Assembly (NCBI GenBank): GCA_913047525.1
Contig: CAJWUS010000062.1
Coordinates: 1 to 7,787, forward strand
Reading direction: 5' to 3'
Length of the DNA stretch: 7,787 nucleotides
Origin: an uncultured Flavobacteriales bacterium
GTDB taxonomy: Bacteria; Bacteroidota; Bacteroidia; Flavobacteriales; BACL11
Positions within the stretch are counted from its first letter, which is position 1; each line of letters opens with the position of its first letter. The notes under the pieces were generated by a model, which worked only from the letters and a program-made list of their open reading frames with translations, had not been told where the DNA came from and made no database searches. Positions 1 through 6,532 of the stretch are shown here, one piece after another. Made by a program: the position numbers and the translations under genes.

Positions 1-74
1 TCACAAATATGATTTTGCTTTTCTAGCTCCTTTTTTAAAAAAGGATGGACAGTATCAATAAAAAGAATCTTCAT
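1..74 (-). CDS. N-terminal fragment of a putative D-2-hydroxyacid dehydrogenase
   Basis: Only the first 24 codons are present; the gene continues beyond the left edge. The readable start is MKILFIDTVHPFLKKELEKQ followed by NHIC. A short hydrophobic beta strand (KILFID), then a His-Pro and an amphipathic helix, resembles the N-terminus of NAD-dependent D-isomer-specific 2-hydroxyacid dehydrogenases (the phosphoglycerate dehydrogenase-like group), which I recall lying downstream of mgtE in flavobacteria. The ATG lies 3 bases after the mgtE stop codon, so it is very likely the next gene of the same operon. No catalytic or NAD-binding residues are visible, so the family call rests on N-terminal resemblance and gene order. 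The reading frame and start are much safer than the function. Confidence 0.55.
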   Translation of the reverse strand, partial: MKILFIDTVHPFLKKELEKQNHIC

Positions 75-77
75 TTT

Positions 78-1427
78 TTAAAGAATTGCTTGACCGATAA
101 GGAAATAAATAAACAGGCCTAAAACATCATTTACTGTAGTGATAAAAGGACCTGTTGCTAGTGCAGGGTCAATTTTATATTTTTTGAGAGTTAAAGGTAC
201 AAATGTCCCAAAAAGTGCTGCAAAAACAATCACTGCTAGAAGAGAGATGCTTACAGCTAAACTTAAGTCACCATAACCTAAAGCAAATGCTGCCGCTAAA
301 ATAATAAGAGAACAAATTATTCCATTCAGCAAACCAACACCTAATTCTTTCAGGAGTTTTTGAGATATATTATCCATTTTTAAGGAATCATTTGCCAATC
401 CTTGAACTACAATAGCGGCAGATTGCACGCCAACATTTCCTCCCATTGCAGCAATCAAAGGGATAAAAAATGCCAATTGATAGTTTATTTCAAAAATATT
501 AAATTTATCTATTACTATTGCGCCAAGCAAACCACCTAATAGTCCAATTAAAAGCCATGGCAGTCTTGCTCTTGTAAGCTCCCAAATAGTATCACTACTT
601 TCTACATCTTCAGAAATACCACTTGCTAATTGATAATCTTTTTCCGCCTCTTCTTTAGCAACATCCATTACATCATCAATAGTAATTCTTCCAATCAAAC
701 GGTTCATATCATCAACAACCGGCAATACAATCAAATCGTATTTGTTCATGATATTCGCCACATCCTTATCATCCTCTGTGGCTTTTACAGAAATAATTTC
801 GGTTTTAATAATTTCTTTTATTGGGGTATTGGTTTCTGTAAGCAGTAATCCACTAAGTGACATAGAACCAAGCAAAACATCATCATTATCCACCACATAA
901 ATGGTGTGTACTTGTTTTACATGCTCAGCTTGTTTACGCATTTCTCTAAGGCATTGCAAAGTGTTCCAATTTTCATTTACCTTGATGAGTTCCTTTGCCA
1001 TTAGCCCACCAGCTGTATCTTCTGGATAAGTAAGTAAATCGGAAATATCGTTTGCATGATCCTTATCTTCAATAAGTGATAAAACTTCTTCTTGTTTTTC
1101 TTCTGAAAGTTCACCAATTACATCTGCTGCATCATCCGTTTCTAAATTATCGATTACTTCTTCTGCAATTTCTTTTGCAGTTAAATCAGCCAATAAGTCT
1201 TCCCTTAAATCGTCATCCAGTTCTACAAGAATTTCTGCCGATTTTTCCTCTGCAATAAATTGATATAAAAATTGGGCGTCAGTGGTAGAAAGTTCTTCCA
1301 GTATTTCAGCAATATCAGCAACATGCAAATCGTCTATCAAATCCTGCAATTTTGCAGTATCCTTCCGCCCAATTTGCACCCCTATTTCATGTATAAGCTG
1401 GACTGTTATTTCTCTTTGTTCTGACAT
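78..1427 (-). CDS. mgtE: Magnesium transporter MgtE
   Basis: Inner-membrane Mg2+ channel/transporter of 449 residues, the usual length for the family. Residues 1-130 form the acidic helical N domain (for example DDAADVIGELSEEKQEE, about 98-114). Residues 136-258 hold two CBS domains, the second containing LPVVDDMNRLIGRITIDDV. In the family these two parts sense cytoplasmic Mg2+ and close the pore. Residues 285-449 are the membrane domain with about five helices. It carries the family signature MGGNVGVQSAA (328-338), and DPALATGPFITTVNDVLG (420-437), where D434 fits the pore aspartate of characterised MgtE proteins. The ATG start overlaps the end of rsmA by 22 bases, so expression probably depends on the upstream operon promoter and coupling. 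No Mg2+ riboswitch is visible before it, nor is there room for one. Confidence 0.97.
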   Translation of the reverse strand: MSEQREITVQLIHEIGVQIGRKDTAKLQDLIDDLHVADIAEILEELSTTDAQFLYQFIAEEKSAEILVELDDDLREDLLADLTAKEIAEEVIDNLETDDAADVIGELSEEKQEEVLSLIEDKDHANDISDLLTYPEDTAGGLMAKELIKVNENWNTLQCLREMRKQAEHVKQVHTIYVVDNDDVLLGSMSLSGLLLTETNTPIKEIIKTEIISVKATEDDKDVANIMNKYDLIVLPVVDDMNRLIGRITIDDVMDVAKEEAEKDYQLASGISEDVESSDTIWELTRARLPWLLIGLLGGLLGAIVIDKFNIFEINYQLAFFIPLIAAMGGNVGVQSAAIVVQGLANDSLKMDNISQKLLKELGVGLLNGIICSLIILAAAFALGYGDLSLAVSISLLAVIVFAALFGTFVPLTLKKYKIDPALATGPFITTVNDVLGLFIYFLIGQAIL

Positions 1428-2176
1428 ACCTTAGTGATTGTTATAAAATCCTCTACCGACAACTCCTCTGCTCTTTTTCGCAATAAATCGGTGTGGGCTA
1501 ATTCCCTTTCCAAAGAAAAGGATTTTAATGCATTTCGCAAAGTTTTACGCCTCTGATTAAAACCAACCTTTACAATTTGCTTGAATAATTTCTCATCACA
1601 AGGCAATTGTTTCACTTTATTTCTGGATAGTTTTATTACGCCAGATTTTACTTTTGGAGGGGGAGAGAATACATCTTCATTCACTGTAAAGCAGTATTCA
1701 ATATCATAATATGTCTGTAACAAAACGCTCAATATTCCTCTCTGTTTTCCTTTTTTCGCTAAAATTCTTTCGGCTACTTCTTTTTGAAACATCCCGATAA
1801 TTTCTGAAATAAGATCTTTATTCTCAAAAACAATAAAAAGTATTTGAGTGGAAATATTGTAAGGAAAATTACCAATAAGCGCAAATTGCTCACCAATTTC
1901 TTCTGGCAAATTCAACTTTAAAAAATCAGCTTCTATAATTTGTTTTTCTAATTGCGGATAATGAAGCATGAGATACAAAATAGATTCTTTGTCAATTTCT
2001 ACTAATTTCAAATCTATATTTTTTAAGATAAGAAACTTTGTAAGCACACCCATTCCAGGGCCCACTTCCACTACTTTGTTAGCATCCTTTGATAATAAGT
2101 CGGTAATGGCTTTTGCTATTGCCTCATCATTCAAAAAATGTTGCCCCAAATGTTTTTTTACCCTTACCTTATTCAT
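1406..2176 (-). CDS. rsmA: 16S rRNA (adenine1518-N6/adenine1519-N6)-dimethyltransferase RsmA (KsgA)
   Basis: Dimethylates two adjacent adenines in the 3' terminal hairpin of 16S rRNA, using S-adenosylmethionine, late in 30S assembly. The 256-residue product has the N-terminal family signature KKHLGQHFL (7-15), the SAM-binding loop EVGPGMGVLT (37-46), an acidic residue after the second strand (E60), EADFL (82-86) and the catalytic NFPY motif (103-106). It then has FQKEVAERI (130-138), SPPPKVKSGVI (171-181) and FNQRRKTLRNAL (206-217), all typical. I chose the ATG at 2176 because family members begin just before KVRVKKHLGQ. A longer reading from a TTG at 2188 would add four residues (MFIA). With the chosen start it overlaps the DUF4286 gene by 8 bases, and its 3' end overlaps mgtE by 22 bases. 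Confidence 0.97.
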   Translation of the reverse strand: MNKVRVKKHLGQHFLNDEAIAKAITDLLSKDANKVVEVGPGMGVLTKFLILKNIDLKLVEIDKESILYLMLHYPQLEKQIIEADFLKLNLPEEIGEQFALIGNFPYNISTQILFIVFENKDLISEIIGMFQKEVAERILAKKGKQRGILSVLLQTYYDIEYCFTVNEDVFSPPPKVKSGVIKLSRNKVKQLPCDEKLFKQIVKVGFNQRRKTLRNALKSFSLERELAHTDLLRKRAEELSVEDFITITKVCQNKEK

Positions 2177-2480
2177 GGCTATAAACAACTTCTAAAAGGG
2201 TGCGGAAGGCAGCAAATTTTCCTGCAAACTTTTTACTGTGTTCTGTTTGAAGTTTTGTAGCAAATTGTTCGCTATACTGCTCATAAGTTTTCATATCCTT
2301 ACAAGAATATTGAATGGCATAAGTATGGTCGCCCATCTCTTCTGCTAAAACCCTGCTTATTTTACAATCTAAAAACATACCCGTATTCATTACATCCGGA
2401 ATGTGAGTGCTTTTCATCCAATCAATCCAAGTTTTTTCCATTTCCTTGTCAATGCTAATAGTTACATTATAAATTATCAT
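2169..2480 (-). CDS. DUF4286 family protein
   Basis: Small cytoplasmic protein of 103 residues with no signal peptide or membrane segment. The start MIIYNVTISIDKEMEKTWIDW, then HIPDVMNTGMF (26-36), TYAIQYSC (53-60) and the C-terminal KKFAGKFAAFRTLLEVV match the pattern of the Bacteroidota DUF4286 family. The alternation of strands and helices suggests a ferredoxin-like alpha/beta fold related to dimeric alpha-beta barrel proteins; this is an inference from pattern only. No enzymatic residues are known for the family. Its start codon overlaps the stop of the TPR gene as ATGA, and its end overlaps the rsmA start by 8 bases, so it sits inside a coupled block between an exported TPR protein and an rRNA methylase. 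Its function is unknown. Confidence 0.9.
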   Translation of the reverse strand: MIIYNVTISIDKEMEKTWIDWMKSTHIPDVMNTGMFLDCKISRVLAEEMGDHTYAIQYSCKDMKTYEQYSEQFATKLQTEHSKKFAGKFAAFRTLLEVVYSHE

Positions 2481-4297
2481 AGTGTTTGCTTTTCTTCCAA
2501 ATTATCCCCTCTTAATTTTCTGAACCTTTTTCTCGCTTCAGCAGTGTAAATACTCCCTTTATATTCTAATAATATCTTCTCATAAAGCGCTTTTGCTTTC
2601 TCCATATTTTTCAATTTTTTCTGATATATCTCCGCCAAAGTAAAAATGGCATCATCGGCCAAAATATCATAAAAAAAGTCTGTTTCTATTTTTTCAAGCA
2701 TTGCTACTGCTTTTTGAATTTCACTGTTTTTTAGATAAATTTTCGATTTTTTAAATAAGATTTCATCTGTTAAGGAATGTCCTTTATAAATATCTAAAAT
2801 GCTATCAAGCGTAATTATACTTTCTGAAAATCTGTTCTGAAAAAATAGTAAATCGGCTTTTGCGTAAATTTGCATGGGAATTTCAGAAGTATCCAAACCC
2901 AAATTATCGGTAATAAGTAAGGAAAGATGCATGGCATCATTGGCAATTAACTTGGAAGTAGATGCTTTTAGCACATCCAATTGTGCCTGTGCCCATTCAA
3001 AATCCCCTTGAAAATAGGCGATTCTTGCCCTGCGCAATTTTGCCTCATGCCCCAAAGGATTTTCCTTAAAACTTTTTTCTACTTGGGAATAATACAAAAT
3101 GGCAGTCCATACTTTATTAGTTAGTAGCATAATATCGGCATATTCCAATTTGCACTCTGCTAAATCAGATTTCCTCAGCTGAGGAATAAGCATTGCCTCA
3201 TCTAGAATAGTGGCAGCAGATGATAAATTATGCTGGTAAAAAGCTTTGAAATGGGCATAATTGGAAAGCAGTAAAATGGTGTTTCTGTTTTTTCCCAGTT
3301 TTGCAATTATATCCAAATAAAGTTTATCTAGTTTTTCCAAATCTGTTTGCGCCCCTGCTTTTTCAATCATCAAATTGTAAGCGTATAATTTATTGATATG
3401 CGCATCAATAAAAAAGGAATTTTCTTCTCCTTTTATTATAATATAATCAAAAGCGTCAATAGCTAAATTATAATAGGAATTATTTAAAAAAATATCTGCC
3501 AAATCAAAAATTCTTTCCCCATTCTCCCTCAAGCGTTTGTCAATGGCTTTGGCTTGCAAAAAGGCAAGCTCAAACTGATGGTTTTGCATAAAAAGCCAAA
3601 TAAGCATGTCTGAAAAATCAGTGCTTGAATTCTCTTTTTGCACAAATTTTAAAAGCTGTTTTTTAAGAATATTATAATTCTTTGTGCTTTCAATTCCATC
3701 ATTATTTAGAAATATTTGCAAACTATTTTTTACACTTTGTTTTTGGTTGGGATGATTTTTGATAAGCCGTAAATATGATGCTACCATATTTTCATTGTCC
3801 CCCATTTGTTTGTACACATTTGCAACTTGCAAATCGTAAGGATATGTAGAGTCTGCCGCTTTTGCTTTTTGGTAAGTTTCCAATGCTAAATCATACTCTT
3901 TACGCAGGATAAATGCATTTCCCAAACTTATCACTTGCCCAACTTGTTTGCTGATATTTTCTATTGCCGAATGGTAAGTTTTTTTAGCTTTTTCCTGTTT
4001 TCCATTCTTTTTTTGCAAAAAGCCCAAATCGACTTGGTAATTAAGACTTTTCGGATATTTTTTCAAAATTTTGGAAGCCAACTTTTCTGCTTCTTTGTAG
4101 TTCTCAATATTTATTAGGCAAGAAAGGTAAGGGGCGTAATAAGATGGGGAAATAGTTTTTTTATTAAGTTCTTTATATAGCGCTATGGCTTTATCGTACT
4201 GCCCATTTTGATAATACTGATAGGCAAGCTGTGCTTGATTGCTTTGCGAAAAAACAAAAGCAGAAACAAGCATGCATAAAAACAAAAGTTTTTTCAT
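2477..4297 (-). CDS. Exported tetratricopeptide-repeat (TPR) protein
   Basis: A 606-residue protein with a Sec signal peptide: MKKLLFLCMLVSAFVFSQ, with cleavage likely around residue 17-18. There is a cysteine at residue 8 but no proper lipobox, so it is probably periplasmic and not a lipoprotein. TPR-like helix pairs run through the N-terminal part, for example AYQYYQNGQYDKAIALYKEL (25-44), then YKEAEKLASKILKKYP (67-82), QEKAKKTYHSAIENI (101-115) and YDLALETYQKAKAADS (135-150). A second set lies near the C-terminus, ending with MEKAKALYEKILLEYKGS and AEARKRFRKLRG. The C-terminal part resembles the TPR arrays of YbgF/BamD-like envelope proteins, but no specific homology can be claimed. Its ATG overlaps the serS stop by one base (TAATG). 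The role is unknown; protein-protein scaffolding in the envelope is the reasonable guess. Confidence 0.88.
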   Translation of the reverse strand: MKKLLFLCMLVSAFVFSQSNQAQLAYQYYQNGQYDKAIALYKELNKKTISPSYYAPYLSCLINIENYKEAEKLASKILKKYPKSLNYQVDLGFLQKKNGKQEKAKKTYHSAIENISKQVGQVISLGNAFILRKEYDLALETYQKAKAADSTYPYDLQVANVYKQMGDNENMVASYLRLIKNHPNQKQSVKNSLQIFLNNDGIESTKNYNILKKQLLKFVQKENSSTDFSDMLIWLFMQNHQFELAFLQAKAIDKRLRENGERIFDLADIFLNNSYYNLAIDAFDYIIIKGEENSFFIDAHINKLYAYNLMIEKAGAQTDLEKLDKLYLDIIAKLGKNRNTILLLSNYAHFKAFYQHNLSSAATILDEAMLIPQLRKSDLAECKLEYADIMLLTNKVWTAILYYSQVEKSFKENPLGHEAKLRRARIAYFQGDFEWAQAQLDVLKASTSKLIANDAMHLSLLITDNLGLDTSEIPMQIYAKADLLFFQNRFSESIITLDSILDIYKGHSLTDEILFKKSKIYLKNSEIQKAVAMLEKIETDFFYDILADDAIFTLAEIYQKKLKNMEKAKALYEKILLEYKGSIYTAEARKRFRKLRGDNLEEKQTL

Positions 4298-5565
4298 TAC
4301 TCAATAATTTCAAAGCCAGTATACTTTTGCAGGGCTTTTGGGATTCTTATCCCACCATCAATTTGGTTGTTTTCAATTAATGAAGCAAAGATTCTAGGTA
4401 GCGCCAAAGCGCTTCCATTTAGGGTGTGGCAAAGCTGATTTTTTCCATTTTCATCCTTAAATCGTAATTTCAAACGATTGGCCTGATAGATCTCAAAATT
4501 GGAAACAGAACTTACTTCCAGCCATTTATCTTGCCCTGCTGAATAGACCTCAAAATCGAAAGTAAGAGCAGAAGTAAAACTTAAATCACCCCCACAAAGT
4601 TGAGAAATTCTATAAGGCAATTGCAAATCATCTAAAATAGAAGCGACATGGCTTACCATCTTATCCAAAGTTTCATAAGATTTCTCAGGATGTTGAATTT
4701 GCACAATCTCCACTTTATCAAATTGATGTAAACGATTAAGCCCCCTTACATCTTTACCATAAGAACCTGCCTCCCTCCTAAAGCAAGGAGTATAAGCCGT
4801 GCATTTTATAGGAAAATCTTTTACAATAACATCACGAAAAAAGTTAGTTACAGGTACCTCTGCAGTTGGAATTAAATATAAATCTATTTCAGAAGGAACT
4901 TTATATAAATCTTCTTCAAACTTAGGTAATTGCCCAGTTCCAAATCCGGATGCTTCATTAACCAAATGAGGTGGTAAATATTCGGTGTATCCTGCATTGG
5001 TATTTTTGTCTAAAAAATAAGCAATAAGTGCTCTTTGCAATCGTGCTCCTTTTCCTTTATAAACGGGAAAGCCAGCGCCTGTAATTTTATTTCCAAGTTC
5101 AAAATCAATCAAATCATAATCGGTAGTTAATTCCCAGTGCGGTTTTGCATTTTCAGCTAATTTTGGCTTTTCTCCCGATTCTTTGATGATTTTATTGTCT
5201 GCATCAGAATTTCCTTTTGGCACGCTTTGGTGAGGCACATTGGGTATTTGCAACAGTAATCCTAAAATATTTTTCTCTAATGCTGCATATTTGTCTTGTA
5301 AAGCTTTGGTTTCTTCTTTTATGTTTGTGCTCTTTACTTTTAAATCATTTGCTTTTTCCATCTCCCCAATTTTGTAAAGCTCCCCAATTTGTTTGGATAA
5401 TTGATTGCTTTTGTAAAGTAAATCATCTAATTCTTTCTGAGTAGATTTTCGACTATCATCTTTTTGCAAAAGCTGATTAATTATATCATCTGCATCAAAA
5501 TTTTTGATTTTAAGTTTCTCAATTATTTCGTTTTGATGCTCTCGCAAGTAAGGAATATGTAACAT
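4297..5565 (-). CDS. serS: Serine--tRNA ligase
   Basis: Class II aminoacyl-tRNA synthetase that charges tRNA-Ser (and tRNA-Sec where present) with serine. The 422-residue length is normal. Residues about 28-108 form the long antiparallel coiled-coil arm that contacts the tRNA variable loop, followed by the linker IPNVPHQSVPKG (107-118). The catalytic core shows GFPVYKGKGARLQRAL (165-180, motif 1 region), GTGQLPKF (209-216), the serine-binding TAE (234-236), motif 2 TPCFRREAGSYGKDVRGLNR (259-278) followed by LHQFDKVE, and motif 3 TLNGSALALPRI (381-392). I chose the ATG at 5565, which gives the family start MLHIPYLREHQ. A longer reading from a TTG at 5622 would start inside the terminator hairpin and is unlikely. 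It is the first gene of the packed run leading to mgtE. Confidence 0.97.
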   Translation of the reverse strand: MLHIPYLREHQNEIIEKLKIKNFDADDIINQLLQKDDSRKSTQKELDDLLYKSNQLSKQIGELYKIGEMEKANDLKVKSTNIKEETKALQDKYAALEKNILGLLLQIPNVPHQSVPKGNSDADNKIIKESGEKPKLAENAKPHWELTTDYDLIDFELGNKITGAGFPVYKGKGARLQRALIAYFLDKNTNAGYTEYLPPHLVNEASGFGTGQLPKFEEDLYKVPSEIDLYLIPTAEVPVTNFFRDVIVKDFPIKCTAYTPCFRREAGSYGKDVRGLNRLHQFDKVEIVQIQHPEKSYETLDKMVSHVASILDDLQLPYRISQLCGGDLSFTSALTFDFEVYSAGQDKWLEVSSVSNFEIYQANRLKLRFKDENGKNQLCHTLNGSALALPRIFASLIENNQIDGGIRIPKALQKYTGFEIIE

Positions 5566-5589
5566 TTTTATTTTTTTATAAATCGAAAA

Positions 5590-5622
5590 CAAATTTACAT
5601 AAAAAACTCTTGACTTTGTCAA
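5590..5622 (-). promoter_or_regulatory. Predicted serS operon promoter (Bacteroidota type)
   Basis: On the minus strand the -7 box TAAATTTG (5597 down to 5590) matches TAnnTTTG exactly. A -33 TTG (5622 down to 5620) lies 22 bases upstream, inside the 17-23 range described for flavobacterial promoters. The transcript would start near 5583-5586, giving a leader of about 20 bases before the serS ATG. The leader is A/T-rich and has no obvious Shine-Dalgarno sequence, which is usual in this phylum. The -33 TTG sits inside the terminator stem of the preceding operon. Confidence 0.7.
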
Positions 5623-5632
5623 GAGTTTTTTT
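5601..5632 (-). terminator. Rho-independent terminator after rpmA
   Basis: A perfect 14-base inverted repeat, AAAAAACTCTTGAC (5601-5614) and GTCAAGAGTTTTTT (5618-5631), encloses a 3-base loop. The core stem is the 8-base pair CTCTTGAC/GTCAAGAG. Read on the minus strand the hairpin is followed by six T, so it should stop rplU-rpmA transcripts 25 bases after the rpmA stop codon. The plus-strand reading is followed by seven T and could also terminate, though no plus-strand gene ends here. Confidence 0.88.
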
Positions 5633-5656
5633 CTATTCTATATTATGTAAACTTTA

Positions 5657-5911
5657 TTAGTTTGGTATTACCGAAACATAAGATTTGTTATTTCTTTTTT
5701 TGGTAAATTTTACTCTACCATCAGTAAGTGCAAATAGGGTGTGGTCTTTCCCCAAACCAACATTTTCGCCCGGATTATGAACGGTTCCTCTTTGGCGAAC
5801 AATAATATTGCCGGCAATAATTGCTTGTCCTCCAAAAATCTTTACGCCAAGTCGTTTACTGTGCGACTCTCTTCCGTTTTTACTACTTCCAGCTCCTTTC
5901 TTATGTGCCAT
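5657..5911 (-). CDS. rpmA: 50S ribosomal protein L27
   Basis: Component of the large ribosomal subunit whose N-terminal tail reaches the peptidyl-transferase centre. The 84-residue product shows the whole family pattern: [20 protein letters not shown] (1-20), [20 protein letters not shown], then [18 protein letters not shown] and the basic ending [17 protein letters not shown]. It starts directly with MAHKK, so it lacks the cleavable N-terminal extension found in Firmicutes L27. It lies 20 bases after rplU, the usual order for this pair, and is followed by a strong terminator. Confidence 0.98.
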   Translation of the reverse strand: MAHKKGAGSSKNGRESHSKRLGVKIFGGQAIIAGNIIVRQRGTVHNPGENVGLGKDHTLFALTDGRVKFTKKRNNKSYVSVIPN

Positions 5912-5931
5912 AACTTTAAGGTTTTATTTGT

Positions 5932-6378
5932 TTATTCCGCTTTTTTGATTGTCTTTTTTGCGGCTGTTCTCTTTGTTGTAATTTTTTTAGAAATAGTTTT
6001 CTTTGCAGTAGCTTTTTTAGCTTTTGGCTTTGCTTCTTTCTTTTCCGCTGCTTTTTTTACAATTGCTTTTTCGTCTATCTTTTGTATTTCAATTTTGGTA
6101 AGATATTGTCGGTGACCATTTTTTACTCGGTATCCTTTTCTTCTTTTCTTTTTAAAGACAATTACTTTATCACCTTTGAGGTGCTCTAAAACCTTTGCCG
6201 TTACTTTTGCACCACTTACATTAGGGGCCCCAACTTTCACTTTTCCACCGGTTTCTATTAAAAGAACATTGTCAAATGTTACTTTTTTCCCTTCCTTGGA
6301 ATCCAATCGGTGAACAAAAATCTGTTGGTCTTTCTCTACCTTAAATTGTTGTCCTGCTATTTCAACTATTGCGTACAT
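5932..6378 (-). CDS. rplU: 50S ribosomal protein L21 with a lysine/alanine-rich C-terminal extension
   Basis: Large-subunit protein that binds 23S rRNA. Residues 1-103 are a complete L21: MYAIVEIAGQQFKVEKDQQI at the start, FDNVLLIETGGKVKVGAP (35-52), then KVIVFKKKRRKGYRVKNGHR (71-90) and QYLTKIEI. The 148-residue total exceeds the usual roughly 103 residues because of a 45-residue tail rich in Lys (18), Ala and Thr, with repeated AKK/TKK/SKK units similar to histone H1-type or nucleoid-protein tails. Extended L21 proteins are known in Bacteroidota. I chose the ATG at 6378, which gives the universal MYAIVEIAGQQ start. A longer reading from a TTG at 6435 would add 19 residues that match nothing in the family, and that TTG is the promoter's -33 element. 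Confidence 0.97.
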   Translation of the reverse strand: MYAIVEIAGQQFKVEKDQQIFVHRLDSKEGKKVTFDNVLLIETGGKVKVGAPNVSGAKVTAKVLEHLKGDKVIVFKKKRRKGYRVKNGHRQYLTKIEIQKIDEKAIVKKAAEKKEAKPKAKKATAKKTISKKITTKRTAAKKTIKKAE

Positions 6379-6404
6379 TGTTTTTTTATTTTCAAAATGG
6401 GCTG

Positions 6405-6435
6405 CAAATTTATAAAAACTAATCCATTCTAACAA
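6405..6435 (-). promoter_or_regulatory. Predicted rplU-rpmA promoter (Bacteroidota type)
   Basis: On the minus strand the -7 box TAAATTTG (6412 down to 6405) matches TAnnTTTG exactly, with a -33 TTG (6435 down to 6433) 20 bases upstream. Transcription would begin near 6399-6402, leaving a leader of roughly 22-25 bases before the rplU ATG, too short for a structured ribosomal-protein autoregulatory leader. Confidence 0.75.
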
Positions 6436-6479
6436 AAAGAAAGTAAGAGTTTTTTGAGTAAATAAGATTTATTTTTTGT

Positions 6480-6514
6480 TTGTGCAATTAATATAAACTC
6501 TTTGAGTAATTTTG
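6480..6514 (+). promoter_or_regulatory. Predicted promoter of the M43 protease gene
   Basis: The -7 box TAATTTTG (6507-6514) matches TAnnTTTG. The nearest good TTG (6480-6482) is 24 bases upstream, slightly longer than the usual 17-23 spacing, so the -33 assignment is weaker than the -7 box. The start point would fall near 6518-6520, giving a leader of about 13-15 bases before the ATG. It is divergent from the rplU promoter, with the two -33 elements about 45 bases apart. Confidence 0.5.
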
Positions 6515-6532
6515 TGGAAAATTTAACCACAA

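Noticed and set aside
630..848. Plus-strand open frames inside mgtE (also near 1076-1258).
   Set aside because: They lie fully antisense to well-conserved MgtE domains, with biased composition and no recognisable motif.
5362..5390. Direct repeat CTCCCCAATTT, 18 bases apart, in serS.
   Set aside because: It encodes a repeated IGE(L/M) in the coiled-coil arm, in frame (6 codons); ordinary heptad-like repetition explains it.
4297..5565. A serine-metabolism link between serS and the phosphoglycerate dehydrogenase-like fragment at the left edge.
   Set aside because: Only 24 residues of the dehydrogenase are visible, so its substrate cannot be told; the pairing is too speculative to report.
5741..6115. 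A 124-codon plus-strand open frame opposite rplU and rpmA.
   Set aside because: It is the antisense shadow of the two ribosomal protein genes; its Phe/Ala/Val-rich content is the complement of the Lys/Ala codons of the L21 tail, and it has no promoter box or family resemblance.
6379..6404. Possible autoregulatory leader or riboswitch before rplU.
   Set aside because: The predicted leader is only about 22-25 bases and nearly all A/T, with no room for a structured element.
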